64,000 bases of DNA from Legionella moravica DSM 19234 (GCF_000423305.1 NZ_AUHS01000011.1:111585-175584); one strand, 5' to 3'; shown: positions 34,607 through 44,185, numbered from the stretch's first letter. Numbers and translations: made by a program. The notes: a model not told the origin generated them from the letters alone.

Positions 34607-37600
34607 CTATTTTTTATGGGGCTTTATATGTGTATGTCCTTTATTTCCCTTAGGGATTATCGAGTGTTCTTTCATTTGAGACAAAACCTTCAAAAGGCTC
34701 TCTTTGCTAAATCTTGTTTTTGAATGATGCCAGTTACTATGGAACTCATTAATTATGAGATCATCTGTGATTTCTTTTTTATCAATCAATAAATCGTTCC
34801 AGCAAGCAAATAGAGTAGCTACAACCTCTGCTTGAGTAGAATTTAATTTTTTGAATTTATCTATTACACGCTCTAATTCATGTGTCTCTTCACCAAATAT
34901 TAAGTGTTTATTTTCTTCAATTTCATCAATATTATTTCCAGGAATAAAATGGACTCGTTCACCCGTATGAACCATAGTAAAATATCCACGCTCTAAAGCT
35001 AGTTTTTCTATCTTATCTTGTTCATTATAAAAAAGACTATAATCCAATGGTCCAGCTTGTTCACGGTAATATTTGGTTTTCAAATTATGTTTTGAAAGCA
35101 TATCTGTAATGTAGAATACTTTTGCGAACTTAGTTTTTCCAAAATTTCGGCTATTTGAAGCTAGTGATTTTACTATCATAGCTGCGAGTGTAAGTTTTGT
35201 TTCGCTAGCTGAATATTTTTTTTCTATTATCTTATTATTTGCTAGAGGTTGTGTTTTCGGAAAAGAATTAAAATAGTCAACAGACTCGCTTACTAATAAT
35301 TCATAGAAAGCTTGTTTAGTTTCTTTTAATAGTTTTTGAATATTACTATACAAGTCTAACAACTTTAGATCATTTGTTTCTTTAGCATAATCTCTTATTT
35401 GGATAATACCAGCGGTTGGTTTAAGCATTCCTTCACCAATAAAATATGGGCGTTGATAAGATACCCTAATTTCAGGAGTGATTTTGAATTTTGTTTTCCA
35501 TTCGTCATATAAATCATTTACAGATTTAACTAAACGAGCTGGTAATAAGTCTGTTTGTTTTAAAAATAATGGTGATAAAGTTTCTGACCAAAAGGAGTCT
35601 GGATCTACGGGATTCATTGGATTATAACAGTTAATTTCAATTGCACCGTTTATAGGGTTATTCGCAGGAAATAATGTTTCTACGCATTCATTTTCAGCGA
35701 ATCCAATTGAAAAAGAATATTTTGCAACAATATCCTCTATATTTTTCTTTATATCAGGTACCCAGATTTCAAATGCATCAGCCCATAATGGATAACCCAT
35801 CTCATAAAATACTCTTGACAATGAGAACCACAAAAATGCCTTTTTTGATGAATTGTAATCATGGGGACAATAGCCCCGATTATCTGGTGGGCCTGAAAAA
35901 CATCTTGATCTTTTAGAATCCATAAATTGAGAGTTTAGACGAAACCATGGATAATTGTTTTTATACGATAAGTTAACACGACATGGTGTGAGCTCATCCA
36001 TGAATCCTATAGATAAACCGGTGTTTTCTCCATATGTGCTCTTATTTTTTGTTATACGCTCATCACCTATAGGTAATCCGCCACAATAAATAATTTCACG
36101 TTCTGCCTTTCTTTTATTACGTATAAAGTCTTTCCGTTTTAATCCTATCCAATTTTTAATTAAAGATCTTTCAGCACCAAAATTGATTATTATGCTTTTT
36201 TTATCATTGACTAATTTTTCGCAATGTTCATTTAATAGGTTTTGTTCAGTCCAAGGCAATATGGTTAAATCGTGCTTCTTAATCCAAGTGAGATCCCTTA
36301 TAAAAATCTCATAGTTTTCTCTTATGATATTGGTTTTTCTATAGCTCCAAATAGTAAATGCAATTGGAAACTTTCCTTTTAAATCAAAAAACTCCTTACC
36401 GTTTACAAGCATCCCATCGATAAAATCAAAAGATGAAAAAATTTCTCTACGTAATCGACTAAAGCTTTTCCTATTTATTAGCCATGTTGATTTTGTAAAT
36501 AGGAGTAATATAGATCTATCTGGTAAACCGCTACTAGAGGCATGATCACATATTAGTTTCATTTGTGCTAAAAAATAACCATAGCTCTCTGTTACTTCTT
36601 CACCAATTATATCAATAATGGAGGAGTGGATTTCATAGTTAGGCTTATTTGCTGTTTGGTCATCATGACCACGGTAGGGTGGATTACATAAAAATGCAAG
36701 TGGCTTATTAAAGGTTAGGCCTTTATCTTTTAATGCATTATTTATAATATCAATATATTCTTGAGCACTGATATCAAGAAAGTTAAGTCCTTTTTGCTCT
36801 TCTACTTTAGGCACTACAGTAAATTTTCCATTGTGCCAAACATCACCCTTCATGCGTTTTTCAACGGCATATAATAATTCAGGTTCAATTTCGCTTACTA
36901 TTTTATGCCTGAGCTGTAATGGAGAGCGCCAATTGGTTACTAAATTCCCACTACCACAGGCTGGATCAATAACAATGTAGTTTTTTCCAAGATCTGGAAT
37001 ATTTTTTTTAACTAGCCACATAGCGAATTTGGATAAATCTAAATTTGTAAAAAAAATTCCATTTTGAACTCTAAAATTTTCATCAACCACATTTATTGCT
37101 TTATCATATTGGGCGAAAAAATCATCCGTGTTTTCATTTTCAGATAAACATATGTAATAATTTTCAACAAATTCTTTAAATCTTATTCTTTTATCAGGCA
37201 ATAGAAATTTTATTATTTCACCACTTAAAGTAGCTGCTGTTGAGTCTTTATTGCTTAATATTAAAATAGAGTTTTGATCCCAGCTATAAATCATGGCATA
37301 AAAAGCATTAACTGCTTTAATAGGGCGTGCTGGGTCGAAGTACTCAACCATTTGTTTTAATATTGAAGTAAAATTCTTTATTGTTATTTTTTGTCTTACT
37401 TTTCTACATGATTTAAGTGTATTTTCAAAAGACTTTATCTTTTCAAGGACTAGCTTTTTATCATTCAAAAAAAGTCCATACAATTGATCATCGTACCAAA
37501 TTGCACTTTTTAATATTTCATGTTTTTGATGTTTAAATAATGATGCAAGCTCTTTTCCTATTTGATTGGGGGCACTTTTTTTGCTTAGCATAGCTTCATA

Positions 37601-37921
37601 AATCTCACTTGGGATATCTTCTATATGCCAAATTGCTAAAAATCCTTCGGCTGCTACTACAATAACTGTAAAATCCAGTGTTTTTTTATATGCTAAACCT
37701 TGAAAAAGACCACTGTACCAATCAGTAATTTTTCCTTTTAGTTCTAGTACGAAATGCCCAGGGACATATCCATCTGCTCTGTTTGCGTCTGATTGACGAG
37801 TAAAGTTGGGAAATAATTCTCTAAAGTATGAGAGCGCAAGATCCTCGTTTGCCTTTTCATGGGGCTTGCCAAGAAATTGAATTAACTTCTCAACATGCTG
37901 AGGAAAAGTTGATCTAGCCAT
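34607..37921 (-). CDS. Single-chain restriction-modification enzyme (type IIG-like)
   Basis: A 1104-residue protein. The N-terminal domain has ADGYVPGHFVLELKGK near residue 50-65, i.e. Asp then Glu-x-Lys, as in PD-(D/E)xK nucleases. The central N6-adenine methyltransferase has motif I DPACGSGNL near 318 and the catalytic NPPYRG near 414. The C-terminal ~500 residues would include the DNA-recognition domain. Nuclease plus gamma-class methylase in one chain is the type IIG/IIL plan. No separate R or S gene is adjacent. A PglX-like modification enzyme is the main alternative. It stands alone near the right att site of the second unit. Confidence 0.78.
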   Translation of the reverse strand: MARSTFPQHVEKLIQFLGKPHEKANEDLALSYFRELFPNFTRQSDANRADGYVPGHFVLELKGKITDWYSGLFQGLAYKKTLDFTVIVVAAEGFLAIWHIEDIPSEIYEAMLSKKSAPNQIGKELASLFKHQKHEILKSAIWYDDQLYGLFLNDKKLVLEKIKSFENTLKSCRKVRQKITIKNFTSILKQMVEYFDPARPIKAVNAFYAMIYSWDQNSILILSNKDSTAATLSGEIIKFLLPDKRIRFKEFVENYYICLSENENTDDFFAQYDKAINVVDENFRVQNGIFFTNLDLSKFAMWLVKKNIPDLGKNYIVIDPACGSGNLVTNWRSPLQLRHKIVSEIEPELLYAVEKRMKGDVWHNGKFTVVPKVEEQKGLNFLDISAQEYIDIINNALKDKGLTFNKPLAFLCNPPYRGHDDQTANKPNYEIHSSIIDIIGEEVTESYGYFLAQMKLICDHASSSGLPDRSILLLFTKSTWLINRKSFSRLRREIFSSFDFIDGMLVNGKEFFDLKGKFPIAFTIWSYRKTNIIRENYEIFIRDLTWIKKHDLTILPWTEQNLLNEHCEKLVNDKKSIIINFGAERSLIKNWIGLKRKDFIRNKRKAEREIIYCGGLPIGDERITKNKSTYGENTGLSIGFMDELTPCRVNLSYKNNYPWFRLNSQFMDSKRSRCFSGPPDNRGYCPHDYNSSKKAFLWFSLSRVFYEMGYPLWADAFEIWVPDIKKNIEDIVAKYSFSIGFAENECVETLFPANNPINGAIEINCYNPMNPVDPDSFWSETLSPLFLKQTDLLPARLVKSVNDLYDEWKTKFKITPEIRVSYQRPYFIGEGMLKPTAGIIQIRDYAKETNDLKLLDLYSNIQKLLKETKQAFYELLVSESVDYFNSFPKTQPLANNKIIEKKYSASETKLTLAAMIVKSLASNSRNFGKTKFAKVFYITDMLSKHNLKTKYYREQAGPLDYSLFYNEQDKIEKLALERGYFTMVHTGERVHFIPGNNIDEIEENKHLIFGEETHELERVIDKFKKLNSTQAEVVATLFACWNDLLIDKKEITDDLIINEFHSNWHHSKTRFSKESLLKVLSQMKEHSIIPKGNKGHTHIKPHKK

Positions 37922-38021
37922 TTCTGTCCTTGTATAAATTAGTCCCTGATTTTAAAAGTAATCTCCTTTATTATAGTTCCAATTTTATTTTTATGTTTTA
38001 GGGTGCTGTGTTGTTAATTAG

Positions 38022-38113
38022 CGAGTGCCCCGCAAATGAGAAAGTCCTCAAGAACCTGCAAATAGTTGTGGGTTGTTTTTATTTGTTATTTGATAGTGTC
38101 CCGTGAGTGCCCC
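38022..38113. promoter_or_regulatory. GTGCCCC/GTGTCCC arm-type repeats, left of att copy 3
   Basis: GAGTGCCCC near 38022 and GTGTCCCGTGAGTGCCCC at 38096-38113. The same words occur beside att copies 1 and 2 and upstream of the integrase at 31743. Confidence 0.5.
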
Positions 38114-38144
38114 ACGGAGGGAGTTGCTTTTGGATTATTTACGT

Positions 38145-38203
38145 TAACTACTTGATTTTATTGGTGGGCCCACTAGGACTTGAACCTAGGACCAACGGAT
38201 TAT
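38145..38203 (-). repeat. tRNA-Met 3'-half attachment repeat, copy 3
   Basis: 59 bp identical to copy 1, extended by GAGTC. On the minus strand it reads from the anticodon loop (CTCATAA, anticodon CAT) through T-arm and acceptor to CCA. The 5' half is replaced by unrelated sequence, so the intact tRNA-Met lies elsewhere. Confidence 0.85.
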
Positions 38204-38270
38204 GAGTCATGCTTAACAATTTTAACCACTTGATTTTATTATAAATTTTGCCGCGGGTTTTTCCTACAAA

Positions 38271-38310
38271 TGGCGTACTGTGTCGTACGATGTCGTACTC
38301 AAATACGACG
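38271..38310. promoter_or_regulatory. GTCGTAC repeats between att copy 3 and qat
   Basis: GTCGTAC at 38282 and 38292, a near copy GGCGTAC at 38272 and an inverted ATACGAC at 38303. A 10-bp spaced array next to an att site suggests a second integrase family's arm sites, possibly for an element that carries the qat operon. Confidence 0.4.
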
Positions 38311-38373
38311 ATCTCCCGAAGGGGTATTTTTGTATTATTTATTAAAGTAAGAGATTATATTGTTTGTAAGTCA

Positions 38374-39126
38374 TTATTCTTTACATAAAGATTTTAGATT
38401 AGTTAATATTTGATTTTGAACCAGTGCTTCGTCTTGCTTCCATATTATACTCAATTTCTTAATGGCGATACCTACATTCCAAGGCATGTTTGGTTCCCCT
38501 TTTTCCTGAGTAAATGGTCCATCTGTTTCAGTTAACAATTTATCTCGAGGAATGTTTTTGATTAATTCTATTCCTTTTTTAGTCTGTAACATATTTGGTC
38601 CTACACTGAACCAGCATCCAAGGCAAATAGCCCTTTCTAATTCTTTTAAAGTTCCTGAGAACCAATGAAGGATAGGTATTCCTGATTTTTTATGAGTTTC
38701 GAGTAAATCCAAAACTTCTCTAGTCGCACGTCGTGAATGCAAACTTATAATGCGGCCACCATTTTTTGCACATGAATGTAGTATTTTGTCTAAAATATTT
38801 TTTTGTAAGCCCATACTGTTAGAATATTGAGGAGAACCATCCAAGCCGACTTCTCCAATATACCGAGCTTCAGGTATTAAGTCACATAAGACATCAACTT
38901 CATGGCCGAGTTCGCCAATCAATTGAGGGTGTAGCCCAAGAGCTGCACGTACATATTTCGTTCGCTCGGCTAACATATTATTTCTTTGCCATGCTCTAGG
39001 AGTAGTTGTAACAGCAAGAGTATATATTCTCCTATGTTCACATTCAGTGACTAGCTCAGGAAAGTTTGGATAAAGATCCAAATGGCAATGAAAATCAACT
39101 AATTCTAATGACAAAACATACCTCAT
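38374..39126 (-). CDS. qatD: QatD, TatD-like metal-dependent nuclease
   Basis: A 250-residue TatD-family hydrolase. It has the HxH metal motif (VDFHCHLD, residues 13-15), YIGEVGLDGS with the bridging Glu near 92, HSRRA near 130, HWFSG near 155 and ETDGP near 204. It is the last gene of a four-gene operon in the order of the Qat anti-phage system, where the TatD-like protein is needed for defence. It starts 2 bases after qatC ends. Confidence 0.9.
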   Translation of the reverse strand: MRYVLSLELVDFHCHLDLYPNFPELVTECEHRRIYTLAVTTTPRAWQRNNMLAERTKYVRAALGLHPQLIGELGHEVDVLCDLIPEARYIGEVGLDGSPQYSNSMGLQKNILDKILHSCAKNGGRIISLHSRRATREVLDLLETHKKSGIPILHWFSGTLKELERAICLGCWFSVGPNMLQTKKGIELIKNIPRDKLLTETDGPFTQEKGEPNMPWNVGIAIKKLSIIWKQDEALVQNQILTNLKSLCKE

Positions 39127-39128
39127 TT

Positions 39129-40502
39129 CTAATTTGGTGTAGTTACTACGCCTTGTAAGAAGTTTTCCACTTCCTTCATACCACGTTTATAGACGTCCTT
39201 TAGGTCATTAAGAATTGCTATATCTTCTAATAATGGTCCCGGTTTATGTATAAGCATAGGTAAATAAGAAGGTTTATTATTCAAATTTGCAAGAGCGTAT
39301 TGGAATGCTCTAATTTGTATGCCCTCAGCTTTTCTTGAATCCAAGGGTTTTTCAAAAATATTAGGGGGGCTATATGGCGTTGTATCTTCACCCAATTGCC
39401 ATGCATGATTTAATGCTGCCCGTCTTATAATACAGGGCACACAATGTCCACAATGATGGTACATCCCTCCACCGAGATATCGGCTAGCAGAGGGGTGTGC
39501 ACAAGAAACTGATAAATGGACTATGGATTTCAGAAAATCCTGATTTGGGCATTCCTTAACCATTTCCCCCTTTGTTTTATTCCAGTAAGGATTGAAAATT
39601 GTACCTGGGATATTTAATGTTTGTAATAACTCATTCCATCGATGAATATAATACGGATGTGTTGTTCTTGTGCTTAAAGAACCTAGCCGTGTTGGGTCGA
39701 GTGGTACATTAAGTGCTATCAAACCATTTTCTGGGACACGTAAATCAAATGATTTTTTTAACCCGGAGCCCGAAAAAGCACCTAAAGCAAAAAAAAGAAA
39801 TGATCTTCCTCGCGTAGAGTTTTCCGAATGTATTCCTGGAAATAAATTTTTTGGGAAACGAGCTGAAAGAAAGCGTAGTCTATTGACCCTATTGTCAGTA
39901 TATTTATTGATCAATTTTTCAAAAATAGCTTTTTGCGGGCTACTTACAGCTCCTTCACCTGCATGGCTTATAAAAAGAGGAGTAATACCCGATTCAAGAG
40001 AATCTATCGCTCCAATAAGGCTATCAAGGCCGCCTGAAAAAAGTGATAATCCGTTATAATTGTAAGGTAAGTATGGCTTTTGGGGGATTAGATTCTCGAA
40101 TCCATCAGGTCTAATCCTAAATTCAATTTCCCATAAATCGCCAGTCAAGAAACGTAATATCTTTTCTAGAACTGATTTGCTTTTTGACCAAAGCTCAGTA
40201 TCTGACACAGGTACGACTAGACGAATTTCACGCGTCCATGCATCCTGTGAAGATTGAATACGATTTAATCGGGTATCGGCAGCTTGAACCATTACAGCAA
40301 ATATCAGGAGATCAAGTCCCACTTCAGACGGATAAATATTAAATTTAGCTAATTGCCTTATCGCGCCTCCAATACCAAATCGGAGAGAGTTTTTTCCTGT
40401 CAGAAAATCTAAAAATTTTAGTTGTTCGCCTTTTTTCTCAGTATACTTATGTTCTGCTGCGTCAGCACTACCGAATCCTCCCACCAATATATATTTTGTC
40501 AT
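39129..40502 (-). CDS. qatC: QatC, QueC-like ATP-pyrophosphatase family protein
   Basis: A 457-residue protein. SLFSGGLDSLIGAI near residue 152 is the SGGxDS loop of QueC/N-type ATP-PPases. HHCGHCVPCIIRRAALNHAW near 348 is the Cys-rich zinc-binding segment. It is longer than housekeeping QueC (~230) because of an N-terminal extension typical of QatC. QueC makes preQ0; in Qat the chemistry is probably a related base or peptide modification but is not settled. It overlaps qatB by 4 bases. Confidence 0.92.
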   Translation of the reverse strand: MTKYILVGGFGSADAAEHKYTEKKGEQLKFLDFLTGKNSLRFGIGGAIRQLAKFNIYPSEVGLDLLIFAVMVQAADTRLNRIQSSQDAWTREIRLVVPVSDTELWSKSKSVLEKILRFLTGDLWEIEFRIRPDGFENLIPQKPYLPYNYNGLSLFSGGLDSLIGAIDSLESGITPLFISHAGEGAVSSPQKAIFEKLINKYTDNRVNRLRFLSARFPKNLFPGIHSENSTRGRSFLFFALGAFSGSGLKKSFDLRVPENGLIALNVPLDPTRLGSLSTRTTHPYYIHRWNELLQTLNIPGTIFNPYWNKTKGEMVKECPNQDFLKSIVHLSVSCAHPSASRYLGGGMYHHCGHCVPCIIRRAALNHAWQLGEDTTPYSPPNIFEKPLDSRKAEGIQIRAFQYALANLNNKPSYLPMLIHKPGPLLEDIAILNDLKDVYKRGMKEVENFLQGVVTTPN

Positions 40503-41365
40503 TGTTCTGCCTCATGTTCCGCAAGTGCTTCAAGGATTGCAAACGAGCGCTCAAATATAGAATTTATAGTTCTACTTGTTTGGCCAGCAGAAAAAAAACT
40601 ACTATTTGTCATCGCATCAGAGACAGCACCACGAATAAAATCCTTTAATTGATTTTCAATATCTTGCACAATCAAAATATTGTTAGGTAATATAATAATC
40701 TTTGTGGCAATTGCATTCATGATACGATCTTTAATGGTGTTTGAGATGAAACATTCCATGATGGTAGCAATTGTAGCTGTTGATGGTTGTTCCAGGTCTG
40801 CTAATCCCAATTCGGCTACTTCCCCAACTGCCTCTATATACGCATCTCGAACAATAGAATCATCCAGATCACCACCCATTGGGCAAATTACATCTATTAG
40901 CGCTGCATAAATTTCAGCGATAGGCCGATTAGCAAGATTTTCTAAATTGAGGTTTTTAATAACGGATTGAATACCGTTGACACTTGCCATTGAAAGAATG
41001 TTGCCAAGTCGTACACTGGCTTGACGCTCTGATTTCATTCTTTTAGCAGCTTGTTTTGCACCACCTGTTGTTTTATGTATATAGGAGACAATAGCTCGTC
41101 CAAGCGCAGCGCGATCAGATCCCCCTGAATTTATAAATGCAGTAAAGTTACGACGCGCAGTGCTATAACGATTATCGACTGGCAACACACTTGGTTGGGG
41201 ATTACTAACTATTGTCTCTGAAGCAACCTGAGATAAATCAGATTGGTCAGTCGAAGTATCATCATTTTTGGGGGTCGTAGTCTCATCTATTAACTCTGGC
41301 TCCAGCCAGCTTGGAATGAGAGGATTAGAGTTTTTGCCACCCCCAAAGGCTGTAGAAGTTCCCAT
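40499..41365 (-). CDS. qatB: QatB
   Basis: A 288-residue protein of unknown biochemical function. The N-terminus GTSTAFGGGKNSNPLIPSWL is the Gly-rich stretch characteristic of QatB proteins, followed by a Thr/Asp-rich linker to residue 60 and a helical domain. It could be a substrate modified by QatC, given the glycine-rich tail; this is inference. It overlaps qatA by one base and qatC by four. Confidence 0.85.
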   Translation of the reverse strand: MGTSTAFGGGKNSNPLIPSWLEPELIDETTTPKNDDTSTDQSDLSQVASETIVSNPQPSVLPVDNRYSTARRNFTAFINSGGSDRAALGRAIVSYIHKTTGGAKQAAKRMKSERQASVRLGNILSMASVNGIQSVIKNLNLENLANRPIAEIYAALIDVICPMGGDLDDSIVRDAYIEAVGEVAELGLADLEQPSTATIATIMECFISNTIKDRIMNAIATKIIILPNNILIVQDIENQLKDFIRGAVSDAMTNSSFFSAGQTSRTINSIFERSFAILEALAEHEAEQ

Positions 41366-43323
41366 TATTGACCTCTATTGTTTTGAGGTTGTGCTGACAA
41401 AGCGGCTTTTAATGGAGTCGAACCATTAGTTCTCCAGTTCTGAATGAGTCGTTCTAATTGTGCTTTATATATTTGGTCGGTTATTATTTTTTCATGGCCA
41501 GCAGCTGCCCATGGCCCAAGCTGTTTGACGGGTAGTTCTTCAAGTATCTCTACGTATCGCATTTGAAGTGCTTTCGGATGGGCTTGCACCAGCTCAGCAA
41601 TACCAAAAATTGTAGGTGGCTTAGTAGAAAACGCATTACTTCCTAGTAGTTTTGAACGAAGGGCTTGTAATAAAGATTCAATTTCGTTCGATGTTAAACT
41701 CGTTAAATCTTGTCTACATCCCATAGCATTTGCCTCTCCTCCAGATAATTTCTCAAGCAAGGCCATTAGTTTTGGAGATAATGGGGCTGTAGATCCAAGA
41801 TAATTTTTACGATCTTTAATAACGAATAAATATGGTTTCAGCGAAGTTGTGCCAATTTTAGGTTCTATCGACGCCCATTTAACTACCTCTGAGCGCATCT
41901 TCCAATCAGCAAGTGTAGAGCTTTCCTCAGATGAGGTTTCTTCTTTATTACTAGATTTTTTTGTTTGTCCTTTGCTGGTTTCTTTTAGCCGTTCCCCTTG
42001 TTCTAAGATATTAAGTTCCTTGCATATTCCATCATCTGCATTTGCTGCTGAAGTGGCAATATGTTCAAATACTGAAACGGGTAAAAACAATTCAGCAAGC
42101 ATAAGTTTTGCCAGGATCTCAGCTCTGATGTTGTCACCAAAGCCGCGAGCATTAGAAACTTGAAGTCTTAAACTGAGTGCGTTTAGAAATCGTTTAATCT
42201 GTCTGGGGTTTCCTTTTGTGCCAGCTGATAAAATTGGGCTAATTTGCTCTGTGATTAAAAGTAAATCTGATACATCATCATACTTATCACCCAGTATAGT
42301 TTTAATTTCGGAAGTATTTATCCCTTTACCTTCCCATGGGTTACACAAAGCATTTCTTCCTAATTGAAGAAGCTTTTTAAATTCATCTGAATCCTCTCCT
42401 AAACGGCTTCCTACCGCAAGCAATGTTACATATATGTGTGTTTCTGTTTCACCTAACGCAGGAATTCGCATAGGTACTTGTATAAGCTTCTCAAGATAAC
42501 TACGTGCATACCCCTGGGAGCTACTTGATTCTGGAAGATCTGGGAAATGATTGCGCACCGCATATTCAATCATTGCCTCATCAGCTCCTACAATAAATGC
42601 CGTTTTTGGCAAAAAAACAAACAAACGAATAGCTTCTAATGTTTCGATTGCTGTCTCAGGTAAGCAGCGATCAAGGTCATCAATCAAAACAATAAGCCTA
42701 TCAATCTTTGCTTTTTTTAATAAATCACTAAATGCTTTACGAAATTCATGTATCTCTTTAGGAACACTGCGACTCTCGCCATCTTTCAGCAAATCAGAAA
42801 ACAATTCGGATGCCGCTTCTGCATTCTCTTTTGTTGCCAGTGTCGCAGGATCAGATAGTTTGTCTTTAACAGTATCGAGGACACTTTTTAGTTGCTCTAA
42901 AGTTGGGAGTCCAGTAAAAGCAGTAAAAGCTAACCCACCTATTTTTTTTGCCGCTTTCAACCAATCAATACGCCGTAATATGTTTTTTACTTCTTCATTT
43001 GCGTTTGTCAGTGATGATCGATTAGCAATTAGCTCTGTTACTATTCCTTCAAGAACGGCGATCTTAGCATCTTCAAATCCCTGAAATTGCCAGCCATTGA
43101 ATTTTATACAAAGCATTTTTTCGTTTTCAGTGAAGGCCTCCTCAATCATTTCAAGTACGCTAGATTTTCCTGCTCCCCAGTCACCATGAACACCGATAGT
43201 CATCGGACGCTCTGGAATTTCTTTAATCAATTGCACAATTGTACGAGCAATCGCCTCATTATTTAAAAGGTCAACCTTAGTTTCATGATCAGATAAAAAA
43301 AGTACAGATGGGGACACAGTCAT
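41365..43323 (-). CDS. qatA: QatA, KAP-family P-loop ATPase
   Basis: A 652-residue KAP NTPase. Walker A GDWGAGKSS lies near residue 47 and Walker B LIVLIDDLDRC near 211. The long insert between them (about 90-200) is usual for KAP proteins, and TKGNPRQIKRFLNAL near 370 is the family's C-terminal sensor region. No membrane helices are obvious, unlike other KAP proteins. It is the first gene of qatABCD and probably the phage sensor or motor. The promoter should lie in 43324-43500. Confidence 0.92.
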   Translation of the reverse strand: MTVSPSVLFLSDHETKVDLLNNEAIARTIVQLIKEIPERPMTIGVHGDWGAGKSSVLEMIEEAFTENEKMLCIKFNGWQFQGFEDAKIAVLEGIVTELIANRSSLTNANEEVKNILRRIDWLKAAKKIGGLAFTAFTGLPTLEQLKSVLDTVKDKLSDPATLATKENAEAASELFSDLLKDGESRSVPKEIHEFRKAFSDLLKKAKIDRLIVLIDDLDRCLPETAIETLEAIRLFVFLPKTAFIVGADEAMIEYAVRNHFPDLPESSSSQGYARSYLEKLIQVPMRIPALGETETHIYVTLLAVGSRLGEDSDEFKKLLQLGRNALCNPWEGKGINTSEIKTILGDKYDDVSDLLLITEQISPILSAGTKGNPRQIKRFLNALSLRLQVSNARGFGDNIRAEILAKLMLAELFLPVSVFEHIATSAANADDGICKELNILEQGERLKETSKGQTKKSSNKEETSSEESSTLADWKMRSEVVKWASIEPKIGTTSLKPYLFVIKDRKNYLGSTAPLSPKLMALLEKLSGGEANAMGCRQDLTSLTSNEIESLLQALRSKLLGSNAFSTKPPTIFGIAELVQAHPKALQMRYVEILEELPVKQLGPWAAAGHEKIITDQIYKAQLERLIQNWRTNGSTPLKAALSAQPQNNRGQ

Positions 43324-43613
43324 GTTTTCTCCATAAACACAATATTCACAGCTACGTCAAACAGTATATAAGTGTAATTTATTTCCATATAACTGGTTCT
43401 CATCATTAAAAAATCGGTACGAATAGATGAGTGGCCTTGCTTATCTATTTGTGATTGCACATCTCACCTCCTTGATGAGAAAGATTGTTAATCTGCTATG
43501 GTCTTTACAATATATAGTCAAAATTTGTTTTTTCAACGCTGATGGGTGCAATTATTTAACTGAAAATCCATTTTTATTTTAGTGGTCTTAGATAGGTGCC
43601 CCATATTATGGGG
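43324..43613. other. Intergenic region upstream of qatA
   Basis: No gene is seen. The ~180 AT-rich bases next to qatA should hold the operon promoter (ATAACTGG and AAACAGTATATAAG stretches), and CACCTCC at 43465 is a ribosome-binding-site-like word on the minus strand without a following gene. A short inverted repeat TGATGAGAAAGATT ... has no clear partner. Confidence 0.3.
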
Positions 43614-44120
43614 CTAAAAGGTTGAAAAAATATGCATTGAATTTTCAGATTCAACCGAACAGTAATCATTGATAAAAAGATCCCGAGCAAAAGCCTCAAA
43701 ATCAAAATAGCAGATCAAACTATCCGGCATTTGATGGGCATAACAGTCATCAAATAACTGCCTGGCAAAATCAGCCTCCGAATCATAACAACCTTGGTAA
43801 TGATCCTCCAACATGGTTTGTGCATCATCTACCGAGTAATCACAGAGTAGGGCTAATCCTAACTCTCCGTGTTCTTGAATAAATGAAGCGTATTCCACAA
43901 TGTTACTTATTGACTCATATTCATGAATTTTGATGCTGCCGAATCCTTCATAATCGTGTATGGCGTATTCCTCAGCATTGGGTTCTGGGCTGTTATCCAA
44001 CATTTCCCAGATTTCTTTCATGATGTCGTCTTCGCTTTGAGTAGCATCTATCCAAACACCATGCAGGATGGCGTTATTGTACGATGCTAAACAGGCGACG
44101 TAGATTGAAGGGGTGTCCAT
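43614..44120 (-). CDS. ardA: ArdA antirestriction protein
   Basis: A 168-residue acidic protein. It begins PSIYVACLASYNNAILHGVW and has the family motifs EEYAIHDYEGFGS (about 50-62) and the C-terminal YFDFEAFARDLFINDY. ArdA proteins mimic the bent DNA bound by type I restriction enzymes and protect entering plasmids and conjugative elements. It is the last gene of the ssb cluster and sits between a restriction-type enzyme and a defence operon on one side and mobility genes on the other. Confidence 0.93.
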   Translation of the reverse strand: MDTPSIYVACLASYNNAILHGVWIDATQSEDDIMKEIWEMLDNSPEPNAEEYAIHDYEGFGSIKIHEYESISNIVEYASFIQEHGELGLALLCDYSVDDAQTMLEDHYQGCYDSEADFARQLFDDCYAHQMPDSLICYFDFEAFARDLFINDYCSVESENSMHIFSTF

Positions 44121-44185
44121 GGGATTATCTCCTTATGTGAATGGAGCAATCCCACACGGGAGCTTGCTCCCGTGCTAGGGTATGA

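Noticed and set aside
38160..38210. Functional tRNA-Met gene
   Set aside because: Only the anticodon loop and 3' half are present; no D-arm or 5' acceptor strand follows in any of the three copies.
38374..39126. Housekeeping TatD and QueC genes
   Set aside because: The gene order with a KAP ATPase and a QatB-type protein, overlapping ends and the N-terminal extension of the QueC-like protein fit Qat instead.
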